A DNA stretch of 64,000 bases, from contig CAJCIO010000072.1 of assembly GCA_903970465.1 (NCBI GenBank), positions 62,001 to 126,000 of the forward strand. The letters are read 5' to 3'. Position 1 is the first letter of the stretch. Each line of letters opens with the position of its first letter. The DNA comes from Gammaproteobacteria bacterium (GTDB lineage: Bacteria; Pseudomonadota; Gammaproteobacteria; Pseudomonadales; Pseudomonadaceae). Made by a program: the position numbers and the translations under genes. The notes below the pieces were generated by a model. The model did no database searches, was not told where the DNA came from, and saw only the letters and a program-made list of their open reading frames with translations. Below, in pieces: positions 27,469 to 37,859 of this stretch.

Positions 27469-27816
27469 TCAGAGCTTGAGGCCGATCTGCCGCCGTTTGG
27501 GCAGGCGCTCCACCACCAACTGGTGCGAGCGCCTGAGCGAATCCACCAGCTCTTCGGCACCCATGGCATAGGGCGCACTCAGGCTGATCCAGTGGGCGCG
27601 GGCCAGATACGGGGCAGGGCGCACGCCCGGGCGATCCACGTATCCGAGGAACAGCTCGCTGGCGACCTTGAACGCGAGGTCGTCGGCGCGCAGCCCGATC
27701 ACCGCGAACATGCGTGTCTCGGCAATCGAGAACACCCGCACGCCGCCCCATTTGTAATCTTCGCGGGCGCCCGGCAAAGCCAGGCAGAAGGCCGCGATCT
27801 CTTCGATCGTCATCAT
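27469..27816 (-). CDS. MmcQ/YjbR family DNA-binding-like protein
   Basis: A 115-residue protein of the YjbR/MmcQ family (PF04237): MTIEEIAAFCLALPGAREDY at the N-terminus and LVDSLRRSHQLVVERLPKR at the C-terminus, with the cyanobacterial-sensor-like fold. Function is poorly known; some members bind DNA or confer mitomycin-related phenotypes. Tandem ATGs at 27816 and 27813 overlap the stop of the LysR gene, so translation is coupled to it. Confidence 0.85.
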   Translation of the reverse strand: MMTIEEIAAFCLALPGAREDYKWGGVRVFSIAETRMFAVIGLRADDLAFKVASELFLGYVDRPGVRPAPYLARAHWISLSAPYAMGAEELVDSLRRSHQLVVERLPKRRQIGLKL

Positions 27817-28721
27817 ATGAAGCGCTTCGGGCAACTCTTGAAAGTGTGTTCCAGGTGTTCGAGCCAGGCCTTGACCGCCGGCAGCATGCCGCGCCGATGC
27901 GGGTATACCGCCTGGAGCCAGCCACCGGGCATCGACCACTCCGGGAGCAGGCGGACCAGTGTGCCATCGTTGAGTTCATCCTCACAATTGAGCATGGGCA
28001 ACACCGTAACGCCCAGGCCGGCCAAGGTCGCCGCCTTGCGAACGGTAAAATCTTCGACACCCAGACGCGCTTCCAGCGCCAGATCGCGCTTGTTGCCTTG
28101 GGCATCCACCATGCGCAGATGTACCTTGCGGTCCGGCTCGAGCGCGCCGAGTACCGGGACATTGCTCAGGTCCTCCGGGCTGGCGATAGGGTAGTGCTCC
28201 AGGAACGCAGGCGTAGCCACCAGGATGGTCCGGGCTTCACGCAGGCGGCGGCTGATCAGGTGCGGGTCTTCGTCTCCTGACTCACGGACACGCAGGGCCA
28301 CATCGAAACCCTCGGCAATCACATCGACACGCCGATTGACCAGCACCAGGTCGAGTTGCACCCGTGGGTGCGCCGCCAGGAAATCGCTCACCACTGGCGG
28401 CAAAAATTGATGCGCGAGGGCCACCGGGCACGACACCCGCAGGCGCCCGCGTGGCTCGCTGGACACACTGGCGACCACCTCGTCGGCCATCTCGGCCTCG
28501 ACCAGCATGGCTTGGCAATGGTGCAGATACCGCTCGCCGACACTGGTGAGCTGCAAATGCCGGGTGGTGCGCTGCAGCAGCCGCGCGTCGAGCCGTTCTT
28601 CGAGTTCGGCGATGCGCCGAGACAAGCGCGATTTGGGCACGCCGAGCAAGCGTCCAGCGGCCGCGAAGCCGCCGGCTTCCACCACCTTGGCGAAGTAATA
28701 AAGATCGTTGAGGTCTTGCAT
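27813..28721 (-). CDS. LysR family transcriptional regulator
   Basis: A 302-residue LysR-type protein with an N-terminal winged helix (FAKVVEAGGFAAAGRLLGVP, SRLSRRIAELEERL) and a substrate-binding domain of two halves. Start ATG 28721 is preferred; a GTG four codons upstream (28733) is the alternative. It is divergent from azoR, so it probably controls the azoreductase in response to quinones, azo compounds or related electrophiles, as for similar LysR-AzoR pairs. The 132-bp shared intergenic region should hold its operator. Confidence 0.9.
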   Translation of the reverse strand: MQDLNDLYYFAKVVEAGGFAAAGRLLGVPKSRLSRRIAELEERLDARLLQRTTRHLQLTSVGERYLHHCQAMLVEAEMADEVVASVSSEPRGRLRVSCPVALAHQFLPPVVSDFLAAHPRVQLDLVLVNRRVDVIAEGFDVALRVRESGDEDPHLISRRLREARTILVATPAFLEHYPIASPEDLSNVPVLGALEPDRKVHLRMVDAQGNKRDLALEARLGVEDFTVRKAATLAGLGVTVLPMLNCEDELNDGTLVRLLPEWSMPGGWLQAVYPHRRGMLPAVKAWLEHLEHTFKSCPKRFI

Positions 28722-28853
28722 AAGATGGCTCACTGTCCTGTCAGTGGGACAATCTAACGTATTTTCGCTGACTATTCACATATTCCCAGTTTCCGTAGGA
28801 TGGCCAACATTCTGATCGCCACAGGGCGCGATCCTTCTACAAGGAGCATGACC

Positions 28854-29462
28854 ATGAAACTTCTGCACACCGATTCCAGCATCCTCGGCGACAACTCCGC
28901 GTCCCGCCAGCTGACCCTGGCTGTGGTCGAAGCTATCAAGGCCGTCACCCCTGGCGCCCAGGTCACCTCCCGCGATCTGGCCACCGATGCACTGAGCCAC
29001 TTCAGCGCTGCCACTCTGCTGGCTGTTGGCACCCCAGAGGAAAAACGTGACGCCGACCAGCAGCACGAAGCCAAGCTCAACGCCGCTGCCCTGACCGAAT
29101 TCCTCGCCGCCGACACCGTGGTCATCGGCGCACCGATGTATAACTTCACCATCCCGACCCAGCTCAAGGCCTGGATCGACCGCATCTGCGTCGCCGGTCA
29201 GACCTTCCGCTACACCGAAGCCGGCCCTGAAGGCCTGTGCGCCGGCAAGAAAGTCATCGTGGTGTCCACCGCTGGCGGCATCCACGCCGGTCAAGCCAGC
29301 GGCGCTGCCCACGAAGATTACTTGAAGCTGCTGTTCGGCTTCATCGGCGTCACCGACATCCACTTCATCCGTGCCGAAGGCCTGGCCTATGGTGATGACG
29401 CGCGGAGCAAGGCGATGGCCGGCGCTCAGGCGCAGATTGCCAAGGAATTCGCTGCGGCGTAA
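28854..29462 (+). CDS. azoR: FMN-dependent NADH azoreductase
   Basis: A 202-residue flavodoxin-like NAD(P)H:quinone/azo oxidoreductase starting [23 protein letters not shown]-contact motifs are [28 protein letters not shown] and STAGGIH. The ATG at 28854 is chosen over 28848 because AAGGAG then has proper spacing. The enzyme reduces quinones and azo compounds by two electrons in the cytosol. It is followed by a strong terminator. Confidence 0.95.
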   Translation: MKLLHTDSSILGDNSASRQLTLAVVEAIKAVTPGAQVTSRDLATDALSHFSAATLLAVGTPEEKRDADQQHEAKLNAAALTEFLAADTVVIGAPMYNFTIPTQLKAWIDRICVAGQTFRYTEAGPEGLCAGKKVIVVSTAGGIHAGQASGAAHEDYLKLLFGFIGVTDIHFIRAEGLAYGDDARSKAMAGAQAQIAKEFAAA

Positions 29463-29487
29463 GACTGCCCAGGTGATGTCGTAAGAA

Positions 29488-29520
29488 AGCCCGTCGGTGA
29501 TGCCGACGGGTTTTTTTTTG
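29488..29520 (+). terminator. Rho-independent terminator of azoR
   Basis: Stem CCCGTCGG/CCGACGGG with a 5-nt loop and a run of nine T. Confidence 0.93.
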
Positions 29521-29768
29521 AAAAAAAGATGAGTTCTGTTTACCTGCTACGGCTGTAGTTCAGCACTGGCAACACCAATCCTGCCTGACGCACAACCGCC
29601 GGTCGGCATTTGTCACTTCAAAAGAAAATAATCCTTCATCTAAAGCAACTGGCCCACCTTGTGCTTTGTCATACACTCAAGGCGTCTGAACCGCACACCG
29701 AAATCGCTAAGCATCCTATCAATCGGGGTGCTGGCGGTTTTGGGTCTGGCAAGGGAAGGGTGGATGTG

Positions 29769-30809
29769 ATGCGTGTTTGTGCATATGTGATGGTCGTGGC
29801 GTTGTTGAGCCTTGTTTCGGTGCAGGCCGAAGCCGTGCCTGCCCAGAAAATGAACTGGAGCGTCGGTTATCACCGGCTGACCTTTACCGATCCTGTCGAT
29901 CAGCAGCCGATGCACGCGTTCGCCTTCTATCCCTCGACCGCCCTCGCGCGCAGCAGCAAGCTGGACGGCTTCCAGGTCGACGCCAGCGAGGACACTACCT
30001 TTGCGATCGGTCGCTTCCCGTTGCTGGTGTTGTCCCACGGCAATACGGGCACACCGCTGGCCCTGCATGACTTGATCACCGCCATGGTCCGCAAGGGCTT
30101 TGTGGTGGTGGCGGTGGTGCATCCGGGCGACAACAACCTTGACCATAGTCGCCTCGGCGCGCTGAGCAATCTGTACGGTCGGCCGATGCAGATCTCTGAA
30201 GCCATCACCGAAGCCCTCAAGGACCCGATGCTGTCGCCTTATATCAACTCTCAGGAAGTGGGCGTCATCGGTTACTCCGCGGGCGGTGAGACGGCGTTGA
30301 TCCTCTCCGGGGCGCGGCCAGAGCTGGATCGCTTGCGCAAGTACTGTGTGGAGAAGCCCGACGATGCCGACGCCTGCAAGACCCGAGGCGAACTAGTGGT
30401 TGATCGCGATGACCTGGCGCCCCACGCCGACTCGCGTGTTCACGCCTTGTTGCTGATGGCGCCGCTGAGCCTGATGTTCGGCCGTCAGACGCTGGCGACG
30501 ATCACCGTACCGACGCTGATTTATGCCGGCGACAACGACAAGCTGGTGGCTTTCGACAAAAACGCCGGAGCGCTGGCGCGCAAGCTCACCAACAATCCGG
30601 ATTACCGCTTGCTGCCCGGTGCCGGCCATTTCGTGTTCATGGCGCCGTGCAGCGATGAGCAGAAGGCCTCGGCACCTGGCCTGTGCAACGACGCAGACGG
30701 AGTGGATCGAGTCGGTATCCACCACGATCTGATCGACCAGGCCGGGCACTTCTTCGCTGAGGCCCTGAGCCAACCGTCCCGTGCTGGTTTGCAGACTGCC
30801 GATCAGTAA
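29769..30809 (+). CDS. Secreted alpha/beta hydrolase (dienelactone hydrolase-like)
   Basis: A 346-residue protein with signal peptide (RVCAYVMVVALLSLVSVQAEA) and an alpha/beta-hydrolase fold. The nucleophile elbow is GYSAGG, the oxyanion-side strand LLVLSHGNTG; an acid in YAGDNDKLV and the His in GAGHFVF complete the triad. Two Cys pairs in inserted loops (KYCVEKPDDADACK, APCSDEQKASAPGLC) fit a periplasmic protein with disulfides. It probably cleaves an ester or lipid; the substrate is unknown. Start 29769 gives the signal peptide; the frame is open from 29610 but not peptide-like. Confidence 0.82.
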   Translation: MRVCAYVMVVALLSLVSVQAEAVPAQKMNWSVGYHRLTFTDPVDQQPMHAFAFYPSTALARSSKLDGFQVDASEDTTFAIGRFPLLVLSHGNTGTPLALHDLITAMVRKGFVVVAVVHPGDNNLDHSRLGALSNLYGRPMQISEAITEALKDPMLSPYINSQEVGVIGYSAGGETALILSGARPELDRLRKYCVEKPDDADACKTRGELVVDRDDLAPHADSRVHALLLMAPLSLMFGRQTLATITVPTLIYAGDNDKLVAFDKNAGALARKLTNNPDYRLLPGAGHFVFMAPCSDEQKASAPGLCNDADGVDRVGIHHDLIDQAGHFFAEALSQPSRAGLQTADQ

Positions 30810-30815
30810 GCGCCG

Positions 30816-32009
30816 CTATTCATCACCGGCGCGTCGCTTGTAAAGCTGCGTGAGGCCCAGGCCGACCAACGCCAGCAGCGCTGCGGCGAAGTAGATCCAG
30901 GCGTAGCCGAGGCTGGCAGCGAGCCCGCCCATCAACGGACCGGCGATGGCCAGCGACAGGTCGAAGAATACCGCGAACGCTCCCAGGCCGGCCCCCCGAC
31001 TGGCGGGTGGCACTTGGTGAATCGCCACCACGCCCAACGCCGGGTACACCAGCGACAGACCAAAACCCGTCAGGCTTGCGCCAATCAGCGCGAACACCGG
31101 ATTGGGCGCCAGCCACAGACACACCAGGCCGACGATCTCCACGCTCATGCAGATGATCGAGACGGTAAAGCCACCCAGGTGGTTGATGGCGTTGATGAAA
31201 ACCATGCGCGCGATCACGAAGCTGATGCCGAACGCCGTCAGGCAATATGCGGCCCCCACCCAGTGCTGTTCCACGTAATAAAGGGTGATGAACGTGGTCA
31301 GCGTGCCATAGCCGATGGACGCCAGCGCCAGCATCGCGCCGTAGGGGGCAACCCGAGCGAACGCGGACCAGAAGGGCATGCGCTCGCCGCCGCGTACCAC
31401 GGACAGCGAAGGCTTGTTGCGGATCAGCCACAGCGCCACGCCCGCGAGGACCATCAGCACTACACCCAACGCGTTGAAGCTCAAGGCGCCGACAAGCACT
31501 ACGCCCAGCGGCGCGCCAAGAGCAATGGCGCCGTAGGAGGCGATGCCGCTCCAGGAGATTACCCGCGCCGAGTGCTCGGCGCCGACCTGATTGATGCCCC
31601 AACTGGTGGTGCCAACGCCGATAAGCCCTTGGGAGGTGCCGAGGATGACCCTGCCAATCAGCAGGATGCCCAGGCTCACATCAGGTATCGACTGCACCAA
31701 CGTGGAAATCAGCGTCAGCAGCCCCGCAATACCGATACCAATGAGCCCGTATACGATAGTGCGTTTGGTGCCCAGGCTGTCGGCCAGATGGCCGGCGAGC
31801 GGGCGGCTGAGCAGGGTGGCCAGGTACTGGATGCCGATGACCAGCCCGGCGACCACCGCGCTGAAGCCCAGTTGGTCGTGGACATAGCCGGGCAGCACCG
31901 CGATCGGCAGGCCGATGCAGAAGAAGGCGATGAAGGTATAGAAGACGATGGAGACGATCTGCAGAGTGATCGTACGGGTGTCGGCGGCAGGGTTTGGGGC
32001 GGCAGGCAT
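30816..32009 (-). CDS. MFS transporter, YhhS family
   Basis: A 397-residue, 12-helix major facilitator permease. Motif A-like GHLADSLGTKRTIVYG and the helix-5 region resemble the YhhS/arabinose efflux-permease group. Start 32009 (MPAAPNPAADT) is the best in-frame ATG, although its ribosome binding site is weak. It is convergent with the hydrolase gene (6-nt gap). Substrate unknown; drug or small-molecule efflux is typical. Confidence 0.85.
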   Translation of the reverse strand: MPAAPNPAADTRTITLQIVSIVFYTFIAFFCIGLPIAVLPGYVHDQLGFSAVVAGLVIGIQYLATLLSRPLAGHLADSLGTKRTIVYGLIGIGIAGLLTLISTLVQSIPDVSLGILLIGRVILGTSQGLIGVGTTSWGINQVGAEHSARVISWSGIASYGAIALGAPLGVVLVGALSFNALGVVLMVLAGVALWLIRNKPSLSVVRGGERMPFWSAFARVAPYGAMLALASIGYGTLTTFITLYYVEQHWVGAAYCLTAFGISFVIARMVFINAINHLGGFTVSIICMSVEIVGLVCLWLAPNPVFALIGASLTGFGLSLVYPALGVVAIHQVPPASRGAGLGAFAVFFDLSLAIAGPLMGGLAASLGYAWIYFAAALLALVGLGLTQLYKRRAGDE

Positions 32010-32090
32010 GGGCTCGATCGCGGTCAGCGGTAAGAGAGCCCCATCATGGCGTTGTCCGACAAGAAAGAAAAGCACCTAAACGGAATGTGA

Positions 32091-32168
32091 CGAGGGGGCT
32101 TGCCCCCGATTCGATTTGTCAGTCACGCAAGGGTGGCTGGACTGAGGAATCGGGGGCAAGCCCCCTCG
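32091..32168. repeat. Near-perfect REPIN (CGAGGGGGCTTGCCCCCGA)
   Basis: Perfect 21-bp inverted arms, 32091-32111 and 32148-32168, around a 36-nt spacer. It is the cleanest copy in the window and lies between the MFS gene start and the ABC-F gene end. Confidence 0.95.
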
Positions 32169-32186
32169 CTACTGGAGGTGCAGAGG

Positions 32187-33773
<1,587 letters not shown>

Positions 33774-33889
33774 TGGGCTTACCTATCAATAACTTACGGA
33801 GTACTTGTTGCTGCAGATACCGATTGGATACCCATCTGCAGTGTGTCCAGTTCGTTCCAGTCGGAGCGTGTGCCCATTCAACGCACAAA

Positions 33890-33926
33890 AGCCCACCGCA
33901 GCTGTATCTGCCGTGAGCTTTTTTAT
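33890..33926. terminator. Bidirectional terminator-like hairpin
   Basis: Imperfect stem with AAAAGCCCACCGCAG on the left and CTGCCGTGAGCTTTTTT on the right, with A/T tails on both sides. Confidence 0.6.
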
Positions 33927-34041
33927 AGGTGCGCGGGGTTGAAACCGGACATTTCGGCTATTGTCGCACAGCTGAGGCGACAGGGGTATGGCAGTGCGGT
34001 ACAGGGCGATTTGTGTACTGCTACCCCAGCACCTCAAACGC

Positions 34042-34147
34042 CAGACAAAGAAAAGCCCGCGATGGGGCGCGGGCTGAAGGGATCACACAAAGGAGTGACT
34101 TGAAGATGCGCCCGCAGGCGTGAACAGGACGTGAAATGGATGTCGAC
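34042..34147 (-). repeat. Tandem unit copy 1 (terminator-ended, possible sRNA)
   Basis: A 106-bp unit repeated at 34178 with a 136-bp period and about ten differences. Read on the minus strand it ends in the hairpin AGCCCGCG-CCCCAT-CGCGGGCT followed by TTTTC, a Rho-independent terminator. Upstream on the minus strand are TTGTCT (34179-34184), 17 nt and GATATT (34156-34161), a plausible promoter that would start a transcript at the unit boundary. Confidence 0.6.
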
Positions 34148-34177
34148 GATTCGGAAATATCCCCTATTGACAAATTT

Positions 34178-34283
34178 CAGACAAAGAAAAGCCCGCGATG
34201 GGGCGCGGGCTAAAGGGATCACACAAAGGAGTGACTTAAAGATGCGCCTCGGGGCGTGAACGTGGCGTGAAATGGATGTGGAC
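34178..34283 (-). repeat. Tandem unit copy 2 (terminator-ended, possible sRNA)
   Basis: Second copy of the 106-bp unit, with the same minus-strand terminator hairpin (34189-34210). It lies 28 nt downstream of the autotransporter stop codon and may simply terminate that gene; no good separate promoter is visible for this copy. Confidence 0.6.
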
Positions 34284-34310
34284 AAATCGCAACACGTGAC
34301 CATTCGTCGC

Positions 34311-36815
34311 TTACCAGGAGATCCGCACGCCTAACGTGCCTTGTAGCGATTCTTCGGCGACGCTGTCCAGATTGCGGCTGTAGCCCGCACTCAGGTAGAG
34401 CTGGGTGCTGTTGTTCAGGCGCGCCGCAACACCGCCGCCCACATCCAGGGTGGTGCTGCGCTGGCGGGTGTGCAGTGTCTCGGCGTGGTCATAGGTAACC
34501 CCGTCGTCGCGGCCCGAGGTGCGCCACAGGTCGGTACGTACATAAGGCTGCAGCGGTACGCCGCGGATCTGATAGTCGCCCAGCAACCGCGCACCGAGGC
34601 GGCCGCGCCACGTGGTCGGGTTGTCGAAGGTCACCTTGGCGACCGCGTCATGGCTGTCGTCAAGGTCGACGCGTTGCGCGACCAGCTGCGCTTGCGGCTC
34701 GACCCGCCAGTGATCGCTGACGCGCAGGGGATAGCCGACTTCGGCGGACGCACTCACCCCTTGGCCGTCGAGATCCAGGGTCAGGCCGCGCTCGGAATGG
34801 CTGCGACCGTCATAGCGAGTGCCCATCAGCACCAGGTCCAGATATTGCTCCTGGGGGCCGATCAAGCTCCAGTAGGCCCCGAGGCTGTCGCCATCCAGAC
34901 GCAACCGCCCGGCGTGCGTGTTATCGAAGCCCAAGGCAAAGCCTTTGACGTCGCCGCTCATGTGCGCATGGCTGACGAATACCCCGGCGCGCTGCCAATA
35001 GCCATCGTCATTCAAATGGGCATACAGGTCGTGGCCCACCTGATAGCCATCGATGCTGGCGTTCAGGCTCGGCGCCGCATCGCCGGCCCAGGTCTGACGC
35101 AGGCTGTTGCCGAACACCCGGGCCCAGCCGGCAGGTACCCAGCCCGCCTCGTGCAACAGAGCCTGGGTGCCTTGGCGCTCGTGGAAGGTACCCAGGCTGG
35201 TTTGTGCCAGCAGTGCGGCAGCAGGGGGGATCACGCTGTACAGCGGTACCTCGACGCGGTAGAGGGCGATGCTTTGCCCGGCAGCGGCCACCGGCAAGGC
35301 GGGGGTGCCGACCGCCGCGATCGGTGCACTTTGCGCCGCTGGCTCGATCGGTGTCGAGGGATCTGCCGGGGTGACCGGCGTTGTTGGCGTGCTCGGCATG
35401 CCTTGGGTTGCCGGCGTGGCCGCCAGCGGCAGGGCCACTACGCTGGAGCGCAGGTACCAGCTGTTCTCGCTGCCGGCCGTGACGCCGCCCTTGAACAGAT
35501 AGTATTGATAGGCGCCGGCGGACACCGCGCTGGCCAGGGAAAAGGCACCGCTGCTGCTGGTTGCACCGTTATTGGCCTCGACCACCTGGATGCCGTTGGC
35601 GGTAGTCAGGGCGCCACTGCCATTGAGGTTGACCACGCTGATCGCCGTGCTACCGCTCAGCGTCCCCTGGGACACTACCAATCGGTCGGACGCGGCGCCG
35701 TCGCCCTGCAGCACGCTTTGCACCCGTAGCTGGCCGTTGTCGCCGGTGTAGTTGCCCACGATGGTCAGGCGATCATTGGCGGCGCTACCGCTGCTGGTCA
35801 GGTCGATCAGGCCGGCGTTATTGACGCTCACGTTCTGACCCGCAGTAAAAGGACCGACGCTGCCTTGGGTCGAGCTCAACACGCTGGCGCTGTCGATCTC
35901 AAGGTTGCCGGTGCCAGTCCCGGTGTCGCCCAGCACCAGTCGGTCATCCAGGTCCAGGGTCGAGCCGTTGGTGAGGTTGACCTGCTCGAAATTGCTGTAG
36001 CGCGCACCGCTGCGGCTGGTGGTGCGATCAAAGGTCAGGGTGTCGATGCCCGTGCTGCCGTCGATCCCCGCGCTGCCAGCCAGCAGGCTCTCTGTGAGGC
36101 CGCTGAGCAACACGCTGTCCGTGCCGTCGCCCATTTGAATGGTGCCGGCAATGGTGCCGCCGTCGCGCCAGGTGAAGCGGTCGTCGCCAAAGCTCATGAG
36201 GATGTTGCCGCCCACGCTGCCGCCGCTCACGGTGACCACGTCATTCCCACCGCTGACGCTGATGTTGCCGCCAATACTGCCGCCGGTGACGGTGATGGTA
36301 TCGAGCCCGAAACCGGTCACCAGGTTGCCGTTGATACGACCCCCGGACAGATCGAAGATGTTGTTGTCGAGCTTCATGTCGACCCGGCCGATGGTGCCAC
36401 CGCTCATGGCGGCCACATCGCCATCTTCGAAGGCGCCGACGATGGTCCCGCCGGTCATGCGGAAGGTGTCGCGGCCGTCGCCTTGGGCCAGCGACGCGAT
36501 CCGCCCGCCGCTCATGACGAAGTCATCGATGCCGGCGCCCTGACTGACGGCGCCACCGATGGTCCCGGAGGCGATGGTGATCTGGTCGGCACCGGCGCCG
36601 AAGGTCACGGGCCCGGTGATGGTCCCGCTGCCACCGGCGGGCAGGGTCAGCCGGTTGTTGCCCTGCAGGTCGGTGAGGCTCGACGCTGTGCCACTGTCGC
36701 AGACGTAAGCATCATCGCCGAGCGTGGGAGAGAAGCTGCAGGCCCCGTAGGCTACTTGGGCAAATACGACCCATGAGGTGAGGGTTGCCAAACCTGAAAA
36801 TTTTAATACACGCAT
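34311..36815 (-). CDS. Autotransporter (type V secretion) with beta-solenoid passenger
   Basis: An 834-residue protein. A signal peptide (FSGLATLTSWVVFAQVAYGA) precedes a passenger whose residues ~65-260 are short repeats of the form SGGxIxGxxxxGxGxDxxxx, suggesting a beta-helix. A Pro/Thr-rich linker (about 485-520, TPTTPVTPADPSTPIEP) leads to a C-terminal beta-barrel of ~280 residues, ending in the aromatic residue Trp (GTLGVRISW) required for outer-membrane assembly. AAGGAAGG lies upstream of the start. No protease or lipase motif is seen, so an adhesin or biofilm role is likely. A palindrome sits in its promoter region. Confidence 0.9.
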   Translation of the reverse strand: MRVLKFSGLATLTSWVVFAQVAYGACSFSPTLGDDAYVCDSGTASSLTDLQGNNRLTLPAGGSGTITGPVTFGAGADQITIASGTIGGAVSQGAGIDDFVMSGGRIASLAQGDGRDTFRMTGGTIVGAFEDGDVAAMSGGTIGRVDMKLDNNIFDLSGGRINGNLVTGFGLDTITVTGGSIGGNISVSGGNDVVTVSGGSVGGNILMSFGDDRFTWRDGGTIAGTIQMGDGTDSVLLSGLTESLLAGSAGIDGSTGIDTLTFDRTTSRSGARYSNFEQVNLTNGSTLDLDDRLVLGDTGTGTGNLEIDSASVLSSTQGSVGPFTAGQNVSVNNAGLIDLTSSGSAANDRLTIVGNYTGDNGQLRVQSVLQGDGAASDRLVVSQGTLSGSTAISVVNLNGSGALTTANGIQVVEANNGATSSSGAFSLASAVSAGAYQYYLFKGGVTAGSENSWYLRSSVVALPLAATPATQGMPSTPTTPVTPADPSTPIEPAAQSAPIAAVGTPALPVAAAGQSIALYRVEVPLYSVIPPAAALLAQTSLGTFHERQGTQALLHEAGWVPAGWARVFGNSLRQTWAGDAAPSLNASIDGYQVGHDLYAHLNDDGYWQRAGVFVSHAHMSGDVKGFALGFDNTHAGRLRLDGDSLGAYWSLIGPQEQYLDLVLMGTRYDGRSHSERGLTLDLDGQGVSASAEVGYPLRVSDHWRVEPQAQLVAQRVDLDDSHDAVAKVTFDNPTTWRGRLGARLLGDYQIRGVPLQPYVRTDLWRTSGRDDGVTYDHAETLHTRQRSTTLDVGGGVAARLNNSTQLYLSAGYSRNLDSVAEESLQGTLGVRISW

Positions 36816-36874
36816 CCGCTCGCCTTCCTTGTCTAGAGGCGGGAGCGGTTCACTGCGAATAGACCGGTAGCTCC

Positions 36875-36903
36875 ATACCTGAGTGCTTGTAGCCCTCAGG
36901 TAT
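36875..36903. promoter_or_regulatory. Palindrome upstream of the autotransporter
   Basis: Perfect 9-bp arms ATACCTGAG and CTCAGGTAT around 11 nt, about 60 nt before the autotransporter start and downstream of ku. No T-tract, so an operator is more likely than a terminator. Confidence 0.45.
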
Positions 36904-36928
36904 AGACGTGCGTCAGGTCAGATACAAA

Positions 36929-36944
36929 CTAGCAGTTCTGCTAG
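36929..36944. terminator. Small hairpin after ku
   Basis: CTAGCAG-TT-CTGCTAG perfect inverted repeat 7 bp past the ku stop, followed by TTTG on the minus strand. The loop is only 2 nt, so in practice it is a shorter stem; weak terminator at best. Confidence 0.35.
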
Positions 36945-36950
36945 CTTGAC

Positions 36951-37859
36951 TCAGGAGGCTTTCTTTGTTCTTCGGCTCGCAGGTTTGGCCGCCGACGCGG
37001 CTTTGGTCGCTCGCTTGCGCGGTGCGGCGGATTTTGCCGGTGCTTTTTCCTTGGCCGCCTTGTTGGCGGGTTTTCCGCCAAGGCTGCGCTTGAGCAACTC
37101 GGTGAGGTCGATGACATCCGCAGTTTGACGCGCGTCCTCGGATTCGCCGGTCTCCACGTCCTCGATCTTGCCGTCGCGAGCCTTCTTGTCGACCAGGGCC
37201 ATGATCTTTTCTTCGAATTGATCGACGTAGTCGGCCGGTTGCCAATCGCCACTCATGTCGTCCACCAGCCTTTGCGCCATGTCCAGCTCGCGCTTGCTGA
37301 GCTCGGCTTTCTTCACCGCGTCACCTAGCTCCAGCACCGCCAGCTCGCGCACTTCGGCGGGCCAGCGCAATTTCACCAATACCAGCGCGTCATCCAGTGG
37401 CATGACTGCCGCCAGGTATTGCCGGGTGTGCAGCACCACTTGGGCAAGTGCAACTTTGTCACTGCGCACGAGGGTTTCGCGCAGCAGGGCATAGACTTTC
37501 TCGCCACGCTTGTCGGGCGCCAGGAAGTAGGGCGTGTCGATGTTCTGCAGGGGGATCTGATCGCTGGCGACGAAGGAAAAGATCTCGATGGTCTGGGTCG
37601 AGACCGGGTGCGCCGAGCGAATTTCCTCCTCACTGAGCACCACGTAGCGGCCTTTTTCGTATTGCACGCCCTTGACGATATCGTCCTTGTCCATCTCTTC
37701 GCCGGTGACCTTGTTGATGCGCTTGTAGCCGACCGGGTCCATGCTGCGCTTATCGAGCCAGTCGAAGTCGACGCCTTTGGAAGCGGTGGCCGAGACCAGC
37801 GCCACAGGGATGTGCACCAGCCCGAAACTGATCGCGCCTTTCCAGATTGCCCGTGCCAT
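36951..37859 (-). CDS. ku: Non-homologous end-joining protein Ku
   Basis: A 302-residue bacterial Ku that forms a homodimeric ring on double-strand ends and recruits LigD. It begins with the canonical MARAIWKGAISFGLVHIPVA; the core runs to about residue 255, followed by a Lys/Ala-rich basic tail (KEKAPAKSAAPRKRATKAAS) as in Ku proteins that bind DNA internally or contact ligase. GAAAGG precedes the start at 37859. No ligD is present in this window. Confidence 0.97.
   Translation of the reverse strand: MARAIWKGAISFGLVHIPVALVSATASKGVDFDWLDKRSMDPVGYKRINKVTGEEMDKDDIVKGVQYEKGRYVVLSEEEIRSAHPVSTQTIEIFSFVASDQIPLQNIDTPYFLAPDKRGEKVYALLRETLVRSDKVALAQVVLHTRQYLAAVMPLDDALVLVKLRWPAEVRELAVLELGDAVKKAELSKRELDMAQRLVDDMSGDWQPADYVDQFEEKIMALVDKKARDGKIEDVETGESEDARQTADVIDLTELLKRSLGGKPANKAAKEKAPAKSAAPRKRATKAASAAKPASRRTKKAS

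Larger units (their letters stand above)
33774..34310. other. 537-bp intergenic region with terminator and tandem repeat
   Basis: Between the ABC-F start and the autotransporter end. It holds a hairpin at 33890-33926 and the two 106-bp direct repeats listed separately. No ORF is convincing; the open frame through 33507-34103 is not protein-like. Confidence 0.6.

Noticed and set aside
34106..34259. Five-codon ORFs with AAGGAG in both tandem units
   Set aside because: Too short to support as genes; the differing codons (MRPQA and MRLGA) give little evidence of selection. Kept only as a remark under the repeat.
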